From assembly GCA_030562195.1 (NCBI GenBank), contig JAUJPP010000003.1, positions 14,539,398-14,603,397 on the forward strand: 64,000 nucleotides of DNA, given 5' to 3'. Positions 40,801-51,400 of this stretch are shown in pieces; the stretch's first letter is position 1, and each line of letters starts with the position of its first letter. Source of the DNA: Nipponacmea schrenckii. Its lineage: Eukaryota > Mollusca > Gastropoda > Lottiidae. Under the pieces are notes generated by a model. That model worked only from the letters and a program-made list of their open reading frames with translations, had not been told where the DNA came from and did no database searches. The translations under genes and the position numbers were made by a program.

Positions 40801-42979
40801 TTATTCTACTATGTCAAACCACTCATTCATACATGTACTTACATCTCTATCTAGGTTACCGATTCGTTTTATACAAAATCCATAATTAAAATCAGCTATT
40901 CCTAAATAAATTTTAAAATTCGAATGGAAATCAATAGTGGAATCATCTTGTTCAACGTCAAGTTCAATAGAGCCAACTGCTCCTCGAAATCCTAGGAACT
41001 TTCTATCATAATTACCATTATTACCATTTTCTGTAAAAGAACAAAAGCATTCATCAGCAACTCAATTACTTAGTTGAATTGAAAAATGTGCAAAGGTGGT
41101 TAATGTCTCAGGGTACTGTATTAATACTTCTGATGTCCTATTATATTTATTATTATTATTATCATTATTATTGCATTGTTTTGTATTTAGCAGAAATATG
41201 CGTAAATCAAAACGGATGTGTGGTATGTAATAACTTTACCTGCTGGTGCTTCTGGTAATGATACATCAATAATATATTCATTCTTCAATAAAGCACAACC
41301 ATCTGTAATCAAATAACGCTGACATTTTAAATGTGCAACTTTTGTTCAAATATTCCCTAGAAGAAACCTTAATAATGCCGTAAAATGAAACAGAGCAGTA
41401 GATATGTTTAGTACAATCCGTTTTTCTTTTGTTTACCGTTATGATATTTAAGATGCGGTCATCAAATAAATAATGGTGAAAATCACGTAACAATTTTGGA
41501 AGCGTCTTTAAATCTGCTGCATCCTGATATTCGTTTTAATACCAATGTAGCCTATATAAGCAAAAAAAAATCATGTCTATTTTGCAACTTAATATCAGCA
41601 GCTTTAAGGATTAACAAATGATAAATTGTAGTGTTGGATATTGCCAATCATGTCACGATACGATACGTATCGCTATACAAGGGTCACGAGATTTCAGTAA
41701 TATTCTTTCTGTAACTAAGACGTTCAATTGTTCCGTACTTTTTGTGGAATCACAATTCTCAGCTAAATTGGACGTTTTTCATGACAGTGGATACAAATTA
41801 CAATTTTTATATACTCTAGAAATAATAAAATGTCGAAAACAAATCTAAACTGTAATTGATCGGAGATGATGGAGATAAGTTTGCATTCACCGACAAATAA
41901 AAAAAATATTACTCGCGTTTTTATTGAATGACATGTAATATCATTTATCGATACACAACTCCGCGATACAATACGCGTATCGTGGAATGTCGTATCGCGA
42001 TATATTGATTCAACAATTTATCGTGCAGCACTAATAAATTGTACAGAAACAAACTAAACTAATAGGCTTTTTGGTCTTTTGAGGCAAATTGGTGACAGAA
42101 GTTGATTTTTCATGTGAAATATTTGATCTTTGTGGAAATGCGAAAATGATATTCAACAAGAAGGTGCGGTTCAAGCTGTAAGACTAGCCCTACCCAGTTC
42201 TCAACAAGGTCAAATCCCTGCTATGAAATTAGGTGTTTACAATGTTTGATTCATTGCTGAAAGATTATATAGTACAAAACGCCGGTAAAATATAAGAGCT
42301 GTTTTATTCTAGAACTGAACATATTTTGGCAACAGTAATATATTACTCAGCGATTGTAATTTGGTAAACAAATCAACAACAAACTTACTGAAGGTATTTT
42401 TTGTGTTATAATGTTGTGTATATTGTATCTTGTTGTTGCCATACAGTAAAAATAATATATTCATATAATTATTTTCACTTGCTAACCCAGACTTGTGGAA
42501 AATTAGAGCATCGTGACAATGCTGCAAATTGTGAAAGATTTGATCAATATATATTTTCCTCAGAGGTCAATGGACTTGGGGCAATCCCTATCATCTCCGA
42601 TCGGAACTACGCGTAACTATAGATTTTATTTTGACCCTTGTTTCTATAACGGACATTTTACATCATACACAGCTAATTTCGATCATCAATCACGACCTAT
42701 GACAATTTTGTTCTATCGACAGTAATGTGAATATTGCGCTTCGATATACCTAAAAAATACCCAGTGCAAGAAATCCCTGTTCCTGTGCGAACCCTAGATC
42801 TTACGGTTTTCTCTGAAATTTCTTCTGACCCTGACAGGTGTAAAGGTTATAAGTAAAGGTATAGAGAATATTATGGGATATAAATAGAACCACCTACTCT
42901 GGCTCGACACAATATTGCATAGAATTGCCAGAAATATTGTCAGAGTTCCAGCATATTCCACATTCACTGCTACAAACAT
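22404..42979 (-). CDS. Protocadherin-15/Cad99C-like cadherin with triplicated N-terminal block and GPI-type ending (44 exons)
   Basis: I joined 44 exons, all GT...AG and phase-consistent, into 1853 aa. Exon 1 (42979-42898) encodes a signal peptide with core LTIFLAILCNIVSS. About 15 cadherin repeats follow, recognised by DxNDNxP variants (TDLNDNSPVF, TDINDNAPVF, DDVNDNPPVF, LDVNDNAPMF, TDVNDNSPIF, TDMNDNRPKF) and LDRE/IDRD. Similarity to PCDH15: each EC1-like copy starts with a Cys (NGCALL, DHCVLL, VVCNID) that can pair with a later one (TIVCTD, DLECES, TVECKQ), as in the PCDH15 EC1 disulfide, and DSDDLPPVF plus a close Cys pair matches PCDH15 EC3. The last exon (22574-22404) ends in about 16 hydrophobic residues and a stop, with no cytoplasmic tail, suggesting a GPI anchor. 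PCDH15/Cad99C act in stereocilia and microvilli; the role here is unknown. Exon coordinates are in the block entries. Confidence 0.85.
26323..29842 (-). repeat. Cadherin EC4-EC8 region with a duplicated two-repeat cassette (exons 26-36)
   Basis: Exons 29842-29711, 29521-29357, 28979-28786, 28472-28346, 28248-28166, 27862-27766, 27643-27515, 27250-27060, 26974-26842, 26633-26551 and 26410-26323. Two five-exon cassettes correspond: 165/194/127/83/97 nt and 129/191/133/83/88 nt, with the same phases. Paired motifs are ITEGDYSFSPKKLAL and LIEGDYSISPKQVLI; AFDPDNDELNYAI and ASDPDSDVLTYKI; ATDKRGL and VTDSQGL. Confidence 0.75.
30189..31116 (-). repeat. Cadherin EC3-like unit (exons 23-25), paralogous to the last EC
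   Basis: Exons 31116-30999, 30822-30686 and 30398-30189. Key motifs are ARDQDSLNYAIVFTI, TGPNNDGFYSALINQ and ATEDSSENK. The same order, phase and a 137-nt middle exon recur in the final three exons 23597-23483, 23158-23022 and 22574-22404 (TSGPDNEGFYSATVKQ, ATEDSSNK), so the C-terminal repeat is a copy of this one. Vertebrate PCDH15 EC3 has comparable placement after a DGDDLGPMF-type border (from memory). Confidence 0.75.
31382..35221 (-). repeat. Cadherin block C: third EC1-EC2-like copy (exons 16-22)
   Basis: Exons 35221-35126, 33598-33438, 33283-33212, 32871-32779, 32523-32416, 31863-31744 and 31546-31382 (sizes 96/161/72/93/108/120/165), about residues 537-808. It starts VVCNIDTNEF, has PIDRD at the exon 17 border and DDVNDNPPVF. 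Unlike A and B, its EC2 is complete, running through DSDDLPPVF and the pair SSCNKKNNVC into EC3. The intron before exon 17 carries the large minisatellite. Confidence 0.8.
33599..35060. repeat. Minisatellite of about 23 copies, 62-64-bp unit, copying the intron 16/exon 17 border
   Basis: It starts directly at the 3' splice site of cadherin exon 17 and fills most of the intron. Successive units begin at about 33661, 33723 and 33785 (period 62); distal units are 63-64 bp with the core AATGATACAATATTTATCAT. On the minus strand each unit holds the TTTTAG|ATCAT acceptor and a close copy of the first 27 or so coding bases of exon 17 (GATGAATATACGA). The AG of the acceptor persists in most units (TTTAAG or TTTTAG). 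Plus-strand open frames here are by-products. Confidence 0.9.
35481..38128 (-). repeat. Cadherin block B: second EC1-EC2-like copy (exons 9-15)
   Basis: Exons 38128-38039, 37346-37189, 36844-36767, 36508-36422, 36300-36175, 36066-35962 and 35583-35481 (sizes 90/158/78/87/126/105/103), about residues 288-536. It starts DHCVLLDRPEF, has VIDRD at the exon 10 border and TDINDNAPVF. As in block A, the EC2 half is cut short and ends in a low-complexity linker, here VKKRKSSSK and a Thr/Pro tract. Confidence 0.8.
36965..37120 (-). mobile_element. 5'-truncated retroposon tail (LINE/SINE-like)
   Basis: On the minus strand the segment reads through unique sequence to AAAATAAAGAGTTTATTATT followed by a short (ATT)n tail, the typical 3' end of some mollusc non-LTR retroposons. 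A purine run rich in A and AAAAAG flanks the other side. It lies in the cadherin intron between exons 10 and 11. Family not identified. Confidence 0.35.
38524..41302 (-). repeat. Cadherin block A: first EC1-EC2-like copy (exons 2-8)
   Basis: Exons 41302-41240, 41030-40843, 40689-40612, 40211-40119, 39717-39613, 39354-39226 and 38647-38524, covering about residues 28-287. Exon sizes are 63/188/78/93/105/129/124. The EC1 half ends in TDLNDNSPVF. The EC2 half begins RVVATDKDID and lacks a terminal DxNDNxP strand; it runs into a Lys/Glu/Pro-rich linker (EEKITKVEKPVEAKKP). Size and phase pattern match blocks B and C, so the three are tandem duplicates. Confidence 0.8.
41146..41175. repeat. (TTA)n microsatellite
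   Basis: Run of TATTATTATTATTATC-ATTATTATT in the cadherin intron between exons 2 and 3. Confidence 0.8.
41621..42041. mobile_element. 405-bp hAT-type MITE with 8-bp target duplication
   Basis: The element 41629-42033 starts TAGTGTTG and ends CAGCACTA, a terminal pair typical of hAT transposons. It is flanked by a perfect 8-bp direct repeat, ATAAATTG (41621-41628 and 42034-42041). Subterminal regions contain palindromes built from CGATACGTATCG and CGCGATA, the latter frequent in hAT MITEs. It lies in intron 1 of the cadherin gene and has no coding capacity. Confidence 0.8.
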
Positions 42980-45900
42980 TTTCTGCTTCACTGACCCTAC
43001 CAATCTGAAATACACAGATCATATATTACTATTGAATGCTGATTATGATATTTACCTTCTGGCAACCATTATCATCAAATCATCCTAAAGACCTACAGGA
43101 ATTCTTAGTACAAAAGGTCAAGTTTTTCTTGGTGCGAAATGAAGATCATCCTGTTTCCAGATTCTATGGTTAATCATACTAATCATCAACTGAATGGAAA
43201 TAAGCTCACCTGACCTGGTGATCGCCAGTTTAAGATATAATTCTCAATGAGACTCATCTTGATTTCGCGAAGGTGGTGCTAGTCACGGGCCATTTTTACC
43301 TTGGAGCAGATTGATTTTTTTATCACGTATTTTTATTGGTCGGAGATTTAGATTCATAAGTTAATTCAAAAAATTAATTAATCTCCAAATTCAGAAATTG
43401 TTCACTTTTATATATAATTAAACACAGTTTCCTCATAAAAAAAAACTTATTTGACTGAATCATCCTTTTGTTTGCATATAGTTGTGATATAATAGAACAA
43501 ACTTTACTGAAATGCTCTATTTTTACTTAATGTTATTTCATATCTTCTCACATAATCAGTTGAACATGCTCCAACTTTGATAAATCTATAAATTAAAGTC
43601 TCAAATTCCACGTTTTCAATCTATTTTAGAGTACTGTACGTATCTAAATTGCTAACAGATAGTTTACAAATGGTTGTCATTAGAGACATATTATTCTTAC
43701 TGACTTACTACTTATATAAATATACAACATACAGTATTATACATAAACATATACTCTAATAACTTATTTTGTCATAATAATATATTGGGTCGCTACGTTT
43801 CTTCTGTATTATTTCTGTTCTCATAATATGAACAATTTTTACAAAGAATTGAAGGGATTTAAAATTCACATTTGCATCACTTTAAGCTTCAGAAAAAAAA
43901 ATGGAATTGTAAATTTCTACGATATTTTTTTGTAAAATTATATCATGAATTATTGGAACTACATCATTTTGAAAACACTGCAATACAAGTTAAATAATAC
44001 ATCTGCTTAATGCCAATCACAAAATTTCAATAATTTAGTTAAGTCCGAGTTTAATTCAAAACCAGAAATATTTGAACATGTAATAAAATATCTGTATTAG
44101 ATCATTAATAGTGGTATTAGTCAAGTCTTATCAAAGTCAACAACCAGAAAAAGTTATTAACACCATGTTAAAGGGATAATAGGCGTTAGAACGAACATAA
44201 AATTTTAAGTTCACTCAAATTTGGACAATAACAGTATATATCCATCAGTGGACTTACCTATACATAAAAATCCCTCTAAAATCCGATAAATCACCAAAAT
44301 AGAGTAGTTAATCATAAAACGCTTGAGCCATCCATCAAGCGATTTTCAAATCGTGTAAATATAAAGGGACGTAACTCTAACATGTGAGTTTTCACGCGTC
44401 CTTGACCCCTACTGTTGAATTCCACAATGATGTTTTAGCGTTGATTTACCAGACGCTTTTATTCTCAAACTGAATGGAATCGTCGCTGGCTCACTTTTTT
44501 TTAAAATTCCGAATATATTTTTATTGTGGCTTTTTAAAATTTGGTAAAGTGTGGGATGCATCTTTATTTAACTAATAGTCAATATGAAACACAAATATAA
44601 GCCGTAGGACGAGTGTATTCTAACGCCTATTATCCCTTTAAATTAAGAAATGCCGGAATTAGCATATTAGTAGCATTCAATATTTTTTTAGAATTTTTAT
44701 TTTATTAACCGGAATAGTTATACCAAGTAAATAGTTCAAAGTTTTATTCAAAGTAAGATTTTAAAAAGGTTTTAGTCATGTTTTCAGATACCGGAAGTAG
44801 GTTGTTAGTTCTATTTTTGTTCAAGTTTTATTTGACGACATCTGAGCAATCCTGGACTATTCATGATGCAGAACAATATATATATATATATTATAGGTGC
44901 AGTTATAAACATTGGTTTTAATCATTAATGACTATATAACGTACTTTTATATAGACGCACCAGACAGAATAGTACAAGTACAATAAAAAGTAGTCTTTTC
45001 AAAAACATTTCTGATTTCCTCAGACAACTATAATAGATATAAAAAAACAGTTATTCTGAATGGAATGTAATCAAGTGTTTTTACTGAATATTCCATACTT
45101 TGTATATTCGATGTTATCCATTTCCTCTTGTGAGTAAATTCCAAAGTAGATTATTGATCTTAGTATGTGTAAAATACTTGATCTTGAAAAAGTATAGCTT
45201 TGATTCATTGAAACAAATTTTTATATGCACGATGCAGATTTATCAATAAAACGTAGATGCTGCTTCTTTGGAGCCATTACTGTGGATTGACCACAATATT
45301 TTCTATATTGTGATGAATTAGGAATGTACTTGTATCATTTCTGGAGCTTGAAGTTATATTGATTTGGTTTTATATTATAGCCTTTCCGGTTCGAACACTT
45401 TTGCGGCTCAAATAGACATAAAAGTTATTATGTTCATTTTTAAGATTTAAGTTAAATTTGATTATATGAAATGAAATTATGCCAAAAATCTATATCAAAA
45501 CTTGATTAGACTATTTCGAAGTCAAATAGTTGAGATAACTGATGGATGTTCTCGCTATTGGAATAAACAAATGAAACGAAACTGAAAATAGAAATGAACG
45601 GTTAATGGAGCTATTAGGATTTAAACGATATTCCATGGTAAAATTGTTGAGAAAGAATGGTTTAATGAACACCTTTACTGGGTGTAACCAATGTCAAGGT
45701 CTAAACTCTATGACCTCAGAAAATGTGCACAACTGGAAAACAGTTGGCATAACATTCTTTTTAAGTCAGTTCTCTATCATTGGGCGTATTCTTAATTTCA
45801 TTTCTTGTGATTATTACTGCACTGTAGTTTGTGTGGGATGTAAGACTTTCATCATATATTTTGAATCGTGAAATATAGTGTCATTAAACAAAAATTTGAT

Positions 45901-48428
45901 TGAAAATTCCATTTAAGGAAAAAATGGTATAATGTATAGCAAAACATTGTTTTAAGTTGTAATGTTTATTATCAAAGAATTTTTTAATAAGCAACATAAC
46001 AGAGTGCATATACTATACATCCTGTATGGCCCAGCGATTATATTTATCCGCATCGATATGGCAAATATTAGATAGGTAATTTGTTCATCCTATTGATACA
46101 TTACCATAGCAAAAACATACTACCTGTATAATGAAATTTCTAAATTAATCCAACATAATCCTGAAATACTGGTCACAGAATATCCCTACTGTCTACAGAT
46201 TCGATCGTAATCCAGGCAAGAAACTGAACTAGGAAACGTCTTGGCTATAGATAATACTCAATATTAGGTGTGAACGTTACTAAGTTGATGAAAATTATAG
46301 CTAGCTAGACTGAGAAAGTTTTACGACTGGAGGCGGTATGCGAAAACAAGAAGAAATCTATTAATAAAATAGCAGTATGTATTGAGAGAGTTCCTTATAG
46401 ATATAGAAAGAGCTACCTTCAAATGCTAACTTATGATTTATGCGTCTTAACGGTATAATGGTAGCAGCTGCAATGCATCATCTGCTATTGAATGAGATTT
46501 ACTGGACTGATTTCGTATGAAAAGCTTTGCGCTCTCTGTGTCATTCTTGTACATCTTCGAGGAAAGAACTTCTTTTTTTCAGTTTTGACGACTGTTTAAT
46601 GGTTGTTGCTCTTTGAGATAAAAAACAAGAAATATTCATATTCGTATGAGTTTGGTCTTGATCAGCAAAAGTGGGAGAACTACTTCTAGCATCTGCTTTT
46701 TCTTGTCTGATCTTGTACACGTGTTTTTGGAAGGGTTGGAATTTAATCCACGTCCCCTAACCACATCAGTCGGAAGTTAATTGTAGTCCGCAATGCCAGC
46801 TTTATAACAATTTTAAGTAATATTGTTTTTGCTTGCTTGATGCGGTATTAGAAGAATGTATTCTATGATATATTTTACTGACCTCTTCAAGATTTTGTCC
46901 ACTTTTACCATGATTTACGATGTGTTTAAATATACTTATTGAATTCGAAACAGAAGTTAACATTCTTGTTTAAATCATTCATTGAAGATGGACACAATTT
47001 GTTCTCAATGATTATATTTTTGATTTGATTATGCATTGAATGGATTAAGCAAGCTATTATAAAACTGTAACCTCTGTTTGTTAACAAAGCTATTTAAATT
47101 GCCCATTCCATATTTAAAATGATTCGAATGTGTTATTTAAGCATACATATATAAAGTGACACAAAATAACTTGGGTTAAGTACAATTAAGTTCCCATGTA
47201 AACAGATTTGAATAACAATTTCATCATCTACTTCGACAATAATAGATATATATATATAATTATAAGGTATAATTGAGTTTTTTTTAGCAAAATAGATACC
47301 TAACCAGCTCCTATAACTAGCTTCATAATATTGTCCCCTGTTGTTTTAATATAGAATGACTTCTACAATTTTATTAAATAAAGGACATTATATTAAGATT
47401 CTCGGTAGTTGAATGTCGGCTGTGTTACCCTTTACATGTGCTACACATCAATTTGTATGAATAAGTCCCTACAAGATCGATAAATAGCTTGCCCCATTTC
47501 AGATTTCACTATCCATTTAAAAGGTTAAGTTCACAATTTGAATTTCAAACGATCAGAATATACTGCCGATATCATACAAATCAAAACATAACGATTATTT
47601 ACAGAAAGTAGTTTGATTTTCCGCATTTAAAACATTTTAAGAATTAGGCCAACAAAAAAAAATGCAGATTGTCTAGCTTAATTTAAAATACTTTGATCCT
47701 GGGAAAGTTTAAACAGATTAAGATAAAGGTATTTTTATATAGTTCTATATTTCTAACAAATTAGTGCCACATGTTATATGTAGAGTGCAACTTAATTAAA
47801 ATGCATTTCATACATGTCTTCTAAAATATGCCAACTAAATGCAATTTTAACTATTCGGGTTTTGGAAATAGGGCGAATTTGACATGACAGTGTGATACAA
47901 ACTCTGAGTGTAAAAGAGTATACTTGGTAGGAGAATTTACAATTGAATAACCTATATGACCATTTTCGTCATATTAAAGATATTACTGATGCAACAACAG
48001 GTAATGATATGACCATACTATTATTGTGTATAATCTTGTCCTTTCATTTGATACATCATATCATATATTTTGTTAACTACGGTAAATGTGTATTTAGTCG
48101 GTATCTAATTTGTTACATACAATACCTTTATAATTAAACATTAGGTTAATTCTATTATTGACACGTTTGTTGCGGGCTAAATGTAATATTTGATTTTAAC
48201 AACCATCCTAAATGAGTCAGTTTATCAATGTTTTAGTCTATAGACTTAAGTACTTTAGAATAAACAGTGATAAATTCAAATTCAACTTTTCTCATTTTTG
48301 TAATACTTTTAGGAGGGAACAAGTACCGCCTTCAACAACCTTACCTTACACCCAAATTTCTGATTTTGACATAAATTCGCACGTCATCATGACATCAAAA
48401 TTGATTGCTAGATGGGCGTTTTACAGCA
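42980..48428. other. Intergenic region between divergent cadherin and mucin-like genes
   Basis: About 5.4 kb of AT-rich sequence with no gene I can support. It must hold the promoter and 5' UTR of the cadherin gene near 43.0-43.3 kb and upstream control sequence of the mucin-like gene. A TTAA-flanked MITE is at 44168-44641 and an (AT)n run is at about 44878-44892. An 88-codon open frame at 45605 has no family features. Confidence 0.6.
44168..44641. mobile_element. 466-bp MITE with TTAA target duplication (piggyBac-type)
   Basis: TTAA (44168-44171) is followed by AGGGATAATAGGCGTTAGAA. The right end is its reverse complement, ending ATCCCT, followed by TTAA (44638-44641). TTAA target choice is characteristic of piggyBac-like elements. 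No reading frame inside. Confidence 0.75.
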
Positions 48429-48436
48429 TATAAAAG
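48429..48436 (+). promoter_or_regulatory. TATA box of the mucin-like gene
   Basis: TATAAAAG 47 bp upstream of the ATG at 48476, implying transcription start near 48460 and a 5' leader under 20 bases. A strong TATA box suits a highly expressed, tissue-specific secretory gene. Confidence 0.65.
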
Positions 48437-48475
48437 TAAAATTTTTGTGATTTTTCTATCACTTGAGGATTCACC

Positions 48476-51400
48476 ATGTTGACGTTAGTACTAACAGTTT
48501 GTGTACTGGGAATAAGCTATGGGGCACCTACTACCACTCCACCAACGGAAACACCAACACCCAGACCACCAATAGAGCTAGCTGATAACCAATACTTGAT
48601 CGAATTTGAAGACTTTGCCTTTACCAATGCCTGGGAAAATGACAAATCAAGAGTACCTGATAGATCCGGTGCCTCCAGTTTTAAAAGTCTCCATCTATTT
48701 AAACATGAAGCTATAACAGTAGATTTCTGTCTTCCAGTCGAACAAGATGTTTCTATCAGGAATATATTTTTCTCTAATGATGGCTGGGTTGATGTTTTAA
48801 GTGTGGAAATTGATGGAAAACCTATTGGAAAATTTCGCTCTGCGGACGAATCTAACTGGGGACGATTATGGAATGAGTTCAACTTTACTGGACCTCTAGG
48901 TGAATCACAAAATCTGATACAAGGACGTCACGAACTTACGATTGTTGTTCAGGATGGTGATAAATATGGCGTGGAATTGGATGCTTTGAAATTGGAATTT
49001 AGCCGACCAGATATTACCATGGATTTAAAGTGTCCCGAGGTAGCAGGTGAGCAGGCTGTTCTCTATGGCGAAGGCTATCTTCAATATGATGAACCTCAAT
49101 CCAAGAATACAAAATCTGGAAATAACCCGAACATATCAATTTAAAGATATTATCTACGTAATAATCCAAATAATTGTTATTTCTGTTTGGCTTTGCATCG
49201 CATAAAAAAGGCTTCCTAAATAATCGTAATAGATCTCAGGCTTTTCTATAATTTTACGAAAGCGTACTCTCTTTTCTAAAAAATAATACTAATTATTAAA
49301 AAATTAAACACGGTTTATTTCCAGATAAAACAGGCAAGCCAGATGGTCGCAACCTTCCCGAAGCCACAACAACCACAACTGTCTCTACGACCGTCGATTG
49401 TACTTCAACCGATTGTTTCACTGCCTCATCAACAATAAATGGACAAAGCACGCAACCCCCGAAACCAGACAAAAGCACAAGCAGAGATATTTCAAATCAA
49501 CCCACGATTGAGTTTAACCCTACAAACCCCTCATTTAAAGATTCAACGAATTCAAAAGACGTAACACAAACAGAAACTTATAATCCGGATAGCTCATCAA
49601 GCCCAGATAGTTCAAAACCTACAGAATCAGCAAGCTCAGATAGTTCAAAATCTACAGAATCATCAAGTTCCGACAGCACAAAACCAACAGAATCATCAAG
49701 TTCCAAATGTATGACACCCGATTGCATGTCCGAATCACCAAGACCAGATAGTTCAATACCTACAGAATCAGCAAGATCAGATAGTCCAAAACCTTCAGAA
49801 TCATCAAGTTCCAAAAGCACAAAACCGACAGAATCATCAAGTTCCGACTGTATGACACCTGACTGTATGTCGGATTCATCAGACCCAGATAATTCAAAAC
49901 CAACAGAATCCACAAGCCCAGATAGTTCAAAACCAACAGAATCATCGGGCCCAGATAGTTCAAAACCTTCAGAATCATCAAGTCCCGACAACACCAAGCC
50001 AACAGAATCACAAAGTTCTGACTGTATGCCACCTGATTGTATTTCGGAAATGTCAAGCCCAGATAGTTCAAAACCTACAGATTCGTCAAGCCCAGATAGT
50101 TCAAAACCTACAAAATCATCAGGTTCTGTCTGTATGACACCTGACTGTATTCTGGAATCGTCAAGCCCAGATAGTTCAAAACCAACAGAATCATCCAATT
50201 CCGATATCTCCAAACAAACGATATCTTCAAGTTCTGACATGACAAATCCAACAGAATCACCCGGTACCGATTGTATGACACCTGATTGTATGTCAGAGTC
50301 AACAAGCCCAGATAGTTCAAAACCAACAGAATCATCAATTTACGACAGCACAAAACCCACAGAATCACCGGGTTCCGACAACAAAAAAGCAAATGAATCA
50401 CCCAGTTCCGACTGTATGACACCTGACTGCATGTCGGAATTGTCAAGCCCAGAGTCATCAAGCCCAGATAGTTCAAAACCAACAGAATCATCAAATTCCG
50501 ATATGACAAAACCAATAGAATCAGCCGGTACCGATTGTATGACACCAGATTGTATGTCAGAGTCATCAAGCCCAGATAGCTCAAAACCAACAGAATCATC
50601 AAGTTCCGACAGCACAAAACCAACAGAATCATCCGGTACCGATTGTATGACACCTGATTGTATGCCAGAGTCATCAAGCCAAGATAGCTCAAAACCAACA
50701 GAATCATCAAGTTCCGACAACACAAAACCAACAGAATCACCCGGTAACGATTGTATGACACCTGATTGTATGTCAGAGTCATCAAGCCCAGATATTTCAA
50801 AACCAACAGAACCATCAAGTTCCGACAGCACAAAACCAACAGAATCATCCGTTTCCGATTGTATGACACCTGATTGTATGTCAGAGTCACCAGGCCCAGA
50901 TAGTTCAAAACCCACAGCATCATTAAGTTCCGACAGCACAAAACCAACAGAATCATCCGTTACCGATTGTATGACACCTGGTTGTATGTCAGAATCATCA
51001 AGCCCAGTTAGTTCAAAACCAACAGAATCATCAAGTTCCGACAGCACAAAACCAATAGAATCATCCGTTTCTGATTGTATGACACCTGATTGTATGTCAG
51101 AGTCATCAAGCCCAGATAGTTCAAAACCAACAGAACCATCAAGTTCCGACAACACAAAACCAACAAAATCATCCGTTACCGATTGTATGACAACTGAATG
51201 TATGTCAGAATCATCAAGCCCAGATAGTTCAAAACCAACAGAATCATCAAGTTCCGACAGCACAAAACCAATAGAATCATCCGTTACCGATTGTATGACA
51301 CCTGATTGTATGTCAGAGTCATCAGGCCCAGATAGTTCAAAACCAACAGAACCATCAAGTTCCGACAACACAAAACCAACAGAATCAAGTTTCCACAAAT

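Noticed and set aside
45605..45871. 88-codon plus-strand open frame
   Set aside because: No family features, signal, splice context or promoter; expected by chance in a long intergenic region.
46440..46500. Segment GGTATAATGGTAGCAGC considered as a tRNA internal promoter
   Set aside because: No cloverleaf, anticodon arm or matching B box could be drawn around it.
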